Origin: Candidatus Zixiibacteriota bacterium
GTDB lineage: Bacteria; Zixibacteria; MSB-5A5; JAABVY01
DNA length: 18,220 bases
Assembly: GCA_014730285.1 (NCBI GenBank)
Contig: WJIM01000167.1
Span: 1 to 18,220, forward strand
Reading direction: 5' to 3'
The notes under the pieces were generated by a model. It made no database searches, had not been told where the DNA came from, and worked only from the letters and a program-made list of their open reading frames with translations. Positions 1 to 6,152 of the stretch are shown one piece after another. Position 1 is the first letter of the stretch; each line of letters opens with the position of its first letter. The translations under genes and the position numbers were made by a program.

Positions 1-2337
1 CAGAGTCGAGAATTGCGGCAGGAGGGGATTGTATGTCAGAGCGCCCTGGTCGAATCCGAGGATGACTCCCACGCATTCCGGGCCGCCCAGAAGATCAACG
101 AAGTCCTCGATTTCTGCGGTATATGCTACATTCCATGATACAAGGGTCCAGCTCATTGTGATGTTTATGCTGGCGCATTTTTCGGTCGAGAATTCGCAGA
201 CCTCTATACGGTCGCCGTTTTCAGTCCAGATCACCTGCGGAGTGGCATAGACCGGCTCGAAGTTAATTTCGAATGAAATCGGATCGCCCGGCTCCGCGCC
301 TTCGTCGACATTCGGGGAGGTAGGATCGTCACGGTAGATCGGCAGAAAGCCATAGCTTCCGTCCTGATTGACCATACCCATACCGCAAAGCACGCCCTGA
401 GGATCGTAGGCGCTGATAATATCGCCCGGTTCAAGAGGCGCCTCATCAAGCATCGGAGCCTCGCAATAGATCAAAATCCACTCGGTGGTGGGGATAACGA
501 TCTGGGCATCTGTGATGCAGACGAAATCATGCTTGGTAAGCTTTGCTGTTCCGCATTGATTTATGGCCTCCAGACTAACATCATAGCAGCCGTTGGAATC
601 ATAGGCATGTGACGGCTCGAATTCGGTGCTGGTTTCACCGTCGCCGAAATCCCACTCGAATGTCATATCGTCGGTTACCTCGGTATCATTGCTGAAGTAA
701 ACGATTACCGGGCTTACACCCTGCGAGGTCGAGTCGATGCTGAATTCCGGATTGGGATGCGGAATAACCGTGAGGTCAACATAGAATTCACATGTATCCA
801 CATGGCATTCGTTTGAGGCAATCACACGAATAAAGCGCAATTGCGAAGTGTCGGCCACGAATTTAACCTCGCCGCTTTCGTATTCTCCGCCTTCAACGGT
901 AATTTCAGCAATATGCATTACATGAACCGGTATTCTGACATAGCTTCCGAGACACGATTCGGCCTCGACTGTATCTTCGGGGCAATCGATTTCCGGAGCT
1001 ATCAGGGTTCTTACATAAACGACAAAGTTGCAGGTGTCTGCGCCACACAAATCTTCTGCTATTACTGTTAAGTTATAATAGGTATGGGAGCCGCTTACAT
1101 CGGGGAAATTGGGCTCGAAACAGAGCTGGCCATTTTCCCAGGTTGCATCAAAACCTTCAACCGTTACGGTTCCCGGGTTTTCGATTGGCAGATCGACACA
1201 TATCGTATCCGGCTCGCAAAGCAGGAATTCGGCGGTATCTTCCGGACATGAGATCATCGGCACAGTGCCGATCACAGCCGCAACATTTACCTCACAGGTA
1301 TCCGCTCCGCAGAGGTTCTCGGCAATAACCGTAAATGCCAGCGGTCCCGTTTCCAGAACATCAAAGTAAAGAGTATCGCTCTGCCAGAATGTTCCCGGCC
1401 CGCCGGGAAGAACTGTTACTTCTCCCGGATAGGAGATCGGCAGATAGATACCTGTCTGCCCTTCCTCGCAAAGCAGGAGTTCAATCGGCTCTTCGGGACA
1501 AGTTATAAAGGGCGCATCCAGAATCGTGACATTGATTCCCACACCGCATTCAGTTGTATGACATTCATTTGAAGCGGTAACCGTGAAGGTGTAGAAGCCG
1601 CTTGTTTCAGCGGTGAAGCAGAGCTGGTCCTCGTTCCAGACCGCATCGCCGTCAACCACAACATCATCATAATTCGATATCGGCAGATCGATACAGACCT
1701 CGCCCGGACCACATATAGTCTCCGAAAGCTCGACTAAGGGACAGTCGATAACCGGCGGATCAATAATTTCCACATCGAATGTCAGCTCGCATTCAACTGT
1801 GCCGCAGCCATTGGAAGCCGTTACCAGAAATACATAAGTATCGCTGAAATCGGCATCAAAGCAGAATTTTCCTTCGGACCATACTCCTCCCGATAATGTA
1901 ACATCGTCAGCGTCGGCGATGGGGAGGTCAATACAGATTGAGTCCGGTTCACATAATGTTCTCGAAAAAGCCTCTGCCGGGCAGTCGATCACAGGCGGCT
2001 CGTTGATAGTCACGATTGCCGTGACCTCGCATGTGTCCGCACCGCATTCATTCTGGGCGATTATCGTAAAGATATAAGTGCCCGATGAATCGACCGGATA
2101 GCACATGGTGCTGGCGCGTTTATTGACTATGGCATTCGGAGCAAAAACATTATAGGGTGAGCTGCTTTCGATTACCGGCAGATCGATACAGACCTCTCCG
2201 GCGCCGCACATAGTCAGCTCAAACGGCGTTTCGGGGCATAAAATTTGAGGGGGGTCGCAATCCGAATCCTGCGCGGCCAGATTGCCCGCGAAGGAAATCA
2301 GGATGCAAACTGAAAATAGCATTATAATTCGTTTCAT
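1..2337 (-). CDS. Large secreted Cys-rich repeat/PKD protein (3' end beyond window)
   Basis: An uninterrupted reading frame runs from ATG at 2337 down to base 1 with no stop, so at least 779 residues are encoded and the C-terminus is missing. The start is supported by GGGAGGAAGT just before ATG. Residues 1-22 are a Sec signal peptide (MKRI, hydrophobic core, then Leu-Ala-Ala-Gln), so the protein is exported. Six modules of 80-88 residues follow (first Cys of each at 34, 119, 199, 280, 364, 452), each starting like 'ID/IT/IS-CP', then a 'CIDLP' strand and ending near 'N.CG...C'; they look like Ig/HYR-type beta sandwiches. Residues 527-608 form a PKD domain with WDFGDG at 562-567. Residues ~609-779 contain 'SAYDPQGV' and 'DEGAEPGD', a pattern I associate with surface proteins of uncultured FCB bacteria (from memory). 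No enzyme motif is visible. The role is probably adhesion or cell-surface structure; that is inference. Confidence 0.88.
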   Translation of the reverse strand, partial: MKRIIMLFSVCILISFAGNLAAQDSDCDPPQILCPETPFELTMCGAGEVCIDLPVIESSSPYNVFAPNAIVNKRASTMCYPVDSSGTYIFTIIAQNECGADTCEVTAIVTINEPPVIDCPAEAFSRTLCEPDSICIDLPIADADDVTLSGGVWSEGKFCFDADFSDTYVFLVTASNGCGTVECELTFDVEIIDPPVIDCPLVELSETICGPGEVCIDLPISNYDDVVVDGDAVWNEDQLCFTAETSGFYTFTVTASNECHTTECGVGINVTILDAPFITCPEEPIELLLCEEGQTGIYLPISYPGEVTVLPGGPGTFWQSDTLYFDVLETGPLAFTVIAENLCGADTCEVNVAAVIGTVPMISCPEDTAEFLLCEPDTICVDLPIENPGTVTVEGFDATWENGQLCFEPNFPDVSGSHTYYNLTVIAEDLCGADTCNFVVYVRTLIAPEIDCPEDTVEAESCLGSYVRIPVHVMHIAEITVEGGEYESGEVKFVADTSQLRFIRVIASNECHVDTCEFYVDLTVIPHPNPEFSIDSTSQGVSPVIVYFSNDTEVTDDMTFEWDFGDGETSTEFEPSHAYDSNGCYDVSLEAINQCGTAKLTKHDFVCITDAQIVIPTTEWILIYCEAPMLDEAPLEPGDIISAYDPQGVLCGMGMVNQDGSYGFLPIYRDDPTSPNVDEGAEPGDPISFEINFEPVYATPQVIWTENGDRIEVCEFSTEKCASINITMSWTLVSWNVAYTAEIEDFVDLLGGPECVGVILGFDQGALTYNPLLPQFSTL
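763..2250 (-). repeat. Six tandem Cys-rich protein modules
   Basis: Six protein-level repeats lie within the secreted protein. The spacing of the first Cys of successive modules is 85, 80, 81, 84 and 88 residues. Modules 1, 2, 3 and 5 carry six cysteines in the same order (CP; LC/MC/IC; CIDLP or CVDLP; CF or CY; N-x-CG or similar; x-x-C). Modules 4 and 6 carry four, having lost the third and fourth. Some DNA-level identity remains: a 'cggcagatcgatacagacct' block occurs in both module 3 (near 1681) and module 1 (near 2176). This indicates intragenic duplication. Confidence 0.85.
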
Positions 2338-2359
2338 ACTTCCTCCCAGCCCAGAGGGC

Positions 2360-2365
2360 ATTATA
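2360..2365 (-). promoter_or_regulatory. Possible -10 box for the secreted-protein gene
   Basis: On the minus strand, TATAAT lies about 22 bases upstream of the ATG at 2337, which would give a very short leader still containing the GGAGG SD at 2342-2346. The only recognisable -35 (TTGAGA, 2388-2393) is 22 bases away, longer than the usual 16-18, so the assignment is weak. Confidence 0.3.
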
Positions 2366-2451
2366 GCTTAAAGATATATTTTTTGCGTCTCAAAAATTTC
2401 TAATTAAAATGCGAAACAGATAAGTATTCCTATAATGAATATTCCCCCGCG

Positions 2452-2465
2452 AGCTCCGAAGAGCT
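2452..2465 (-). other. UUCG-capped hairpin
   Basis: On the minus strand, AGCTC-TTCG-GAGCT is a perfect five-base-pair stem closed by a C(UUCG)G tetraloop, about 12 bases downstream of the SRP-like hairpin. No T-tract follows (gcggggga), so it is not a classical terminator. It may mark or protect the 3' end of the RNA. Confidence 0.4.
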
Positions 2466-2565
2466 TCTTTTAAAGTGCCTTGCGCATATCATTCGCCTAT
2501 GCTTGCTGCCTTCCGTGGCCTTATAACAGGCTTCCTTTTTGGCGCAAGCCGCTATATAGGGTGTG
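2466..2565 (-). ncRNA. ffs: Candidate small SRP RNA (4.5S-like)
   Basis: The minus strand folds into one long hairpin. The outer stem is GGCTTGCGC (2542-2550) with GCGCAAGGC (2477-2485), 8 of 9 positions paired. An inner GCCT/AGGC and TGTT/AGCA helix follows. The tip reads TAAG-GCC-ACGGAA-GGC-AGCA (2504-2523). This parallels SRP RNA domain IV (E. coli CAGG-UCC-GGAA-GGA-AGCA): the GGAAGG run, the AGCA strand of the symmetric loop, 'TGTTA' on the left arm and 'AGGCGAATGA' on the right arm match in order. The difference is a six-base ACGGAA loop in place of the GGAA tetraloop. The product would bind Ffh for co-translational membrane targeting. The ends given are approximate. No coding frame competes here. 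Main doubt: the identification rests on my alignment by eye. Confidence 0.5.
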
Positions 2566-2665
2566 TATTCTTACCAGACGCAATATGCTTATTCGATTAA
2601 AATATAAGGCTTTGAACGCAATTCGCAAGTAATTTCAGAAAAGATATGATCCCCATAATAAGCAT

Positions 2666-2690
2666 AAAAAGCCCTAAGCACAGGCTTTTT
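2666..2690 (-). terminator. Rho-independent terminator of the V4R-like operon
   Basis: AAAAAGCC (2666-2673) pairs perfectly with GGCTTTTT (2683-2690) around a nine-base loop. Read on the minus strand, it ends in GGGCTTTTTATG, 50 bases after the stop of the 2740-3333 gene. The A/T-symmetric stem could also stop plus-strand transcription, but no plus gene enters from the left. Confidence 0.7.
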
Positions 2691-2739
2691 CGGAAGGATT
2701 AACGTAGTGTAATAGATATCTGGTTTCGGCTGAAGCGGG

Positions 2740-3333
2740 CTAATCGATTGGATTTGCGGGCTTTACGATGAATTCCCCGTAATCGTCCCCTTTTTCAATC
2801 CCCTTTGTCTGAACACATGAGTAACCTCCCAGACCGTTGGGATAGGGCTCGCTGAAGGCTAAGTCCATAAAGGCTCGGGAGATTCCCTTAATCATATATG
2901 CGAAATGTCTTTCGTTAGAATCGATATCCGATTCATAATAGTCATAGGCATGAACGATCATTTTTTCAAACGGGACCAGTTCCACTATCTCGGCATCAGC
3001 CCATCCCCAGGCGCAGAAGACGGCATAAAGACCGTGAAGCAGTCCCTGTTTGTCATCTTTTATATGCGGGCCTAAAACCGCCTCGAACTCATCGGATGTC
3101 ATAATGCCGTAACCGGTATGATAGCCGCATTCCGCGGCGGCATTTTCCAGAAGCGCCTCGGTTGCATCGAAAAGATCCTCTCCGGCCGCATCGAGAATTT
3201 TGCGCGAGAAACGGTTCCAGAATCCGGAAGGCAGGTTCTGAATCATTACCCCGAAGGCCGGTATCAGGCCCAGAGAGTTCACCTCTACCCTGATTTTGGA
3301 AAAATCCTCTATAGCTTTAACTCTATCCAGCAT
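2740..3333 (-). CDS. V4R-like domain protein, copy B
   Basis: This is a 197-aa soluble protein with no signal peptide or membrane segment. The C-terminal part (residues ~140-191) follows the V4R (4-vinyl reductase) pattern: a helix 'IKGISRAFMDLAF', then 'GGYSCVQTKGIEKGDDYGEF' at 169-188, with Cys at 172 and the family's Gly-Asp near the end. V4R domains bind small hydrophobic ligands and occur in bacteriochlorophyll reductase subunits and as sensor domains of regulators. The ligand here is unknown and no DNA-binding or catalytic domain is attached. The start at 3333 overlaps the end of copy A by 11 bases, with GGGGG just upstream, which suggests translational coupling. The two copies align along their length and are the same size, so they probably arose by duplication and may form a heterodimer. 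The family assignment is by pattern only. Confidence 0.6.
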   Translation of the reverse strand: MLDRVKAIEDFSKIRVEVNSLGLIPAFGVMIQNLPSGFWNRFSRKILDAAGEDLFDATEALLENAAAECGYHTGYGIMTSDEFEAVLGPHIKDDKQGLLHGLYAVFCAWGWADAEIVELVPFEKMIVHAYDYYESDIDSNERHFAYMIKGISRAFMDLAFSEPYPNGLGGYSCVQTKGIEKGDDYGEFIVKPANPID

Positions 3334-3916
3334 AATGCCCCCGCCATTTGATTTCGAATTTTGATCTGGATGCGCCCATAACGATACTTTGGGTTTCTTT
3401 TATTGTAATTTCGGCGTCGATTCTTAAATCGAAGATTGCAACGCTGGCGGCTCGTATGAATCCCTCGCCAATGAAATTAACTCGTTCCGTGTTAGCGCCC
3501 CATTTCTTGAGCCAGCCCTCATCTATATGAGAATGCCTGAGGATTGCAGTCCCTCGCTCGGGTGCAAACTCGAATCTGATATTGCCCAGACCAATGAATG
3601 CGAAATACTGCTCGGCTATCGAGATTCTGTCGGAAAATTCCATTATATGATTGTTTATATAGTAATCCTTCAGGATCGGGTAAAGTGTTTCAGCGGCCGC
3701 TTCAGAGAGAAGCGCCGGCCCGTTTAAATGCTTGGCATCGCAGGCAAGCTGGGTGAATAAGGAGGCGTAATGATGACAGTGGAGCACGGTCTGTGTACCG
3801 TTAAGATAATGACGCATTCTCTTCAGATCGAACTCACGCACCGCTTCGAACTTTACATTCGATCTTTCCGAAGTCAAAACATTTACTTCTGAAGTTGATG
3901 ATAACTGACTATCCAT
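3323..3916 (-). CDS. V4R-like domain protein, copy A
   Basis: A 197-aa soluble protein, paralogous to copy B. Visible features are 'NGTQTVLHCHHY' near residue 40 (a His/Cys-rich stretch), 'LLSEAAAETLYPI' matching 'LLENAAAECGYHT' in copy B, 'GEGFIRAASVAIF' matching the 'IKGISRAF' helix, and 'KETQSIVMGASRSKFEI' at 173-189, which has the V4R shape (E-x-x-C...G...C-x-F) but lacks both cysteines. If the family motif binds a ligand or metal through those cysteines, this copy has lost that ability while copy B keeps one. It is the middle gene of a minus-strand operon, 31 bases after the 103-aa gene. The upstream SD (ACGGGGCTG) is weak. The function is unknown. Confidence 0.55.
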   Translation of the reverse strand: MDSQLSSTSEVNVLTSERSNVKFEAVREFDLKRMRHYLNGTQTVLHCHHYASLFTQLACDAKHLNGPALLSEAAAETLYPILKDYYINNHIMEFSDRISIAEQYFAFIGLGNIRFEFAPERGTAILRHSHIDEGWLKKWGANTERVNFIGEGFIRAASVAIFDLRIDAEITIKETQSIVMGASRSKFEIKWRGHYAG

Positions 3917-3947
3917 TTTATCAGCCCCGTTTAAACTGCGGATTCAT

Positions 3948-4259
3948 TTATTCTGCAATCCCGATTTTGCTACTCTGATAATCTTCCAACAGATTTTTAA
4001 AGTGTGTAATAGATTTATCGGGATTTTCGCGGGATAATATTAGAGTTATCTCGGAATTTCCTTCGACACCTTTTAAAACAAAGCTTTTTTCGACATCTAC
4101 TCTAAAATAGGGCCGGGCGAAATCCGGATGATATTCAAGCTCCCCGAATTGTCCCATAAAGGCATAGAACTTCTCATCTACGGGCTGGTCGAAGCCGACC
4201 TTTTTCATTATAAGCCCGTCCAGGCAGCCATCGACATCGGATATTTTTTTAATTTTCAT
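3948..4259 (-). CDS. Conserved-looking 103-aa protein of unknown function
   Basis: I do not recognise a named family. The product is a small, soluble, charged protein, with no signal peptide. A compact core 'EKFYAFMGQFGELEYHPDF' (residues ~29-47) followed by 'RPYFRVD' and 'FVLKGVEGNSEI' reads like a real alpha/beta fold rather than a chance frame. It is the first gene of the operon with the two V4R-like genes, all closely spaced, so it probably acts with them. A single Cys (residue 12) is present and there are no metal-binding motifs. The start is the first ATG. The SD is weak (GGGGA about 12 bases upstream). Confidence 0.6.
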   Translation of the reverse strand: MKIKKISDVDGCLDGLIMKKVGFDQPVDEKFYAFMGQFGELEYHPDFARPYFRVDVEKSFVLKGVEGNSEITLILSRENPDKSITHFKNLLEDYQSSKIGIAE

Positions 4260-4352
4260 GACTTAAAGATTCCCCGCTGTTAATTAAAATATCGGCAGGA
4301 AATCCGAAAAATGTAAAATTTGCCAGAATTAAAGAGACAAAATCTATCGGCG

Positions 4353-4381
4353 TTTATCTAAAACATCAAGTGCTTTATAAT
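4353..4381 (+). promoter_or_regulatory. Possible promoter of the polysaccharide locus
   Basis: TATAAT at 4376-4381 is preceded, 17 bases away, by TTTATC at 4353-4358, a poor -35 (three of six). It lies in the 273-base gap between the divergent 103-aa gene and the flippase gene, which otherwise contains only AT-rich sequence and a 12-codon open frame at 4502. Confidence 0.25.
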
Positions 4382-4501
4382 TTCAAACTGGAACAAACTG
4401 TTTTTCTTTGGATAGGTGGTAATAATCTGTTTCAAAATGCCGAAAGAAAAAGATAGGTAATAGGAATTACAGCCAACTAAAACTCAGGGAAGAGATTAAC
4501 C

Positions 4502-4540
4502 ATGAAATTTTTCCCTCGGCAGGTATATCAGAATGCATAA
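4502..4540 (+). CDS. Possible 12-codon leader peptide
   Basis: ATG at 4502 opens the frame MKFFPRQVYQNA and ends in TAA at 4538-4540, overlapping the flippase ATG (4533) by eight bases in another frame. AGGGAAGAG sits a suitable distance upstream, a better SD than the AGGT in front of the flippase ATG. Ribosomes finishing the leader could restart on the flippase. It may equally be chance, since a frame this short carries no statistical weight. Confidence 0.25.
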   Translation: MKFFPRQVYQNA

Positions 4541-6152
4541 GGACAATTCCGGAAAGACCGTTGAGCAAAGCTGTTCTGCGCCGCTTAAGCTAACCGGCAA
4601 ACTTCTGGCGAAAAATACGGTTTTCAATTTGGCCGGGCATCTGATCCCGATGGTTGTTGCGGTTATCACGATCCCGATCATAATCGGCGCCCTGGGAGTG
4701 GAAAGATTCGGGATCTTGACCCTGGCCTGGATGGTGGTCGGCTATTTCAGCCTGTTTGATATGGGCCTCGGACGCGCCACGACTAAATTCGTGGCGGAGT
4801 ATCTGGGTCTGGGCGACTCTAAGATGGCCGGACGGCTGATCTGGGCTTCGCTATTGATGCTTTCCGGATTCGGTGTTTTGGGCACAGCTATCGCTATTTT
4901 ACTCACTCCCTGGCTGGTTAACAGTGTGCTTAATATACCCTCATTTCTTCTGGAAGAGTCGATTGACGCCTTCTACCTTCTGGCCTTCTCGATTCCGATT
5001 GTCTCGATGACCACCGGCGCACGGGGTATTCTGGAGGCTCAGCAGCGTTTTGATATCGTCAATTATATCAAGGTGCCGACCTATCTGACCGCCTTCATAG
5101 CTCCGCTTATGGTACTGCCCTTTTCCCACAGCCTCTTTCCGATTGTGGCAGTGCTGATAGGCAGCCGTCTTCTGGGACTTCTGGCCTATATGTATTTTTG
5201 TATGCGCACTTTGCCGGGTATGATTCGACCTTCGATCCCCGATTTAGCTCTGATTAAACAGCTTTTAAGCTATGGCGGATGGCTGACCCTGTCTCATCTG
5301 ATTTGGCCGATTATGACATACATGGATCGGTTCATCATAGGCGCGATGGTTACCATGGCGGCGGTGGCGTATTATGTCACTCCGTATGAGCTGGTTTCCA
5401 AGATTCTTATTATTACAGGAAGTGTTCTGGCTGTGGCCTTTCCGGCTATGAGTATGTATGCCCGTGAGCAGCATGAAAAATTCATGCAGCTTTTTGATAG
5501 AGCCATAAAATACCTTCTGATGATCCTTGTGCCGGCAATCTTTGTGTTGATTGTGCTTTCCAAGCCTATTCTGGGTATCTGGCTGGGAAAAGATTTTGTA
5601 ATCCACAGCGCTATAGTTTTGCAGCTTCTGGCGCTGGGCAAGCTGATTAATTCGATCGGGCAGGTACCCTCGAGTGCGGTTCAGGCGATGGGACGTCCCG
5701 ATATTACCGCCAAACTGCACATGATAGAACTGCCGATATACCTTGTAATGCTATATCTGATGGTCAAATACCTGGGAATATTAGGTGCCGCGATTGCATG
5801 GACTATACGCGTTGCAATCGACCTTGGGCTTTATCTGATAATATTCAGGCGGTTATCATCGATGCTTTCAGGCCTTAAGCCAAAATTCAAATTCGATTTG
5901 ATCGTATGGTCGGCCTTTATGATGGGCGCGGGATTCCTTCTCTCGGCTGTCACGGGACCAGCTGTAAATATCCCAGCTGCAATCTTAATGCTGGCCGGAT
6001 CGGCCGTAATCTGCTGGCACAAGTTCTTCGATAATGATGAGAAAGATTTTGTGCGAAATTTTGTTCACAGATTTTTCCGCAGAAAGAGTCCGGTCAATGA
6101 AGCATTACAAGAAACTGTTGATGAGCTCAAAAGCGAGGAAGTGAAGGTTTAG
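4533..6152 (+). CDS. Wzx-like polysaccharide flippase (MOP superfamily)
   Basis: A 539-aa polytopic inner-membrane protein expected to flip undecaprenyl-linked oligosaccharide units to the periplasmic face. After a 25-residue polar N-terminus, hydrophobic segments run through most of the sequence, about 12-14 in all. Residues 49-90 have the family signature 'IIGALGVERFGILTLAWMV' followed by 'SLFDMGLGRATTKFVAEYLG', typical of RfbX/Wzx-type polysaccharide biosynthesis proteins. It is somewhat longer than the usual 400-500 residues because of a charged cytoplasmic tail after residue ~505 (HRFFRRKSP then an acidic/Lys stretch). The stop TAG is immediately followed by the ATG of the next gene, so the two are translationally linked. 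First gene of the plus-strand locus. The weak SD at this start is discussed with the leader frame. Confidence 0.88.
   Translation: MHKDNSGKTVEQSCSAPLKLTGKLLAKNTVFNLAGHLIPMVVAVITIPIIIGALGVERFGILTLAWMVVGYFSLFDMGLGRATTKFVAEYLGLGDSKMAGRLIWASLLMLSGFGVLGTAIAILLTPWLVNSVLNIPSFLLEESIDAFYLLAFSIPIVSMTTGARGILEAQQRFDIVNYIKVPTYLTAFIAPLMVLPFSHSLFPIVAVLIGSRLLGLLAYMYFCMRTLPGMIRPSIPDLALIKQLLSYGGWLTLSHLIWPIMTYMDRFIIGAMVTMAAVAYYVTPYELVSKILIITGSVLAVAFPAMSMYAREQHEKFMQLFDRAIKYLLMILVPAIFVLIVLSKPILGIWLGKDFVIHSAIVLQLLALGKLINSIGQVPSSAVQAMGRPDITAKLHMIELPIYLVMLYLMVKYLGILGAAIAWTIRVAIDLGLYLIIFRRLSSMLSGLKPKFKFDLIVWSAFMMGAGFLLSAVTGPAVNIPAAILMLAGSAVICWHKFFDNDEKDFVRNFVHRFFRRKSPVNEALQETVDELKSEEVKV

Noticed and set aside
29..1712. 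Several open frames of 60-86 codons, mainly on the plus strand, at the left edge (for example 841-1071, 1109-1369)
   Set aside because: They overlap the continuous minus-strand frame of 779 codons, which has a signal peptide, repeats and a PKD domain; the short frames have no SD or recognisable content.
763..2250. Regular spacing of similar DNA blocks suggesting CRISPR or satellite repeats
   Set aside because: The period is 240-264 bases, the similarity is at the protein level in one frame, and there are no short identical repeats with unique spacers.
2338..2739. tRNA, tmRNA or RNase P RNA in the left intergenic gap
   Set aside because: No cloverleaf with T-loop GTTCRA and CCA-end pairing, no tmRNA resume frame, and the region is too short for RNase P RNA.
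4260..4532. Riboswitch upstream of the flippase gene
   Set aside because: The gap is AT-rich without a stable multi-stem fold or a terminator hairpin that I can pair by eye.
5265..5720. 151-codon minus-strand frame inside the flippase gene
   Set aside because: Low-complexity His/Arg/Asn-rich translation, antisense to strongly patterned membrane segments of the Wzx-like protein.
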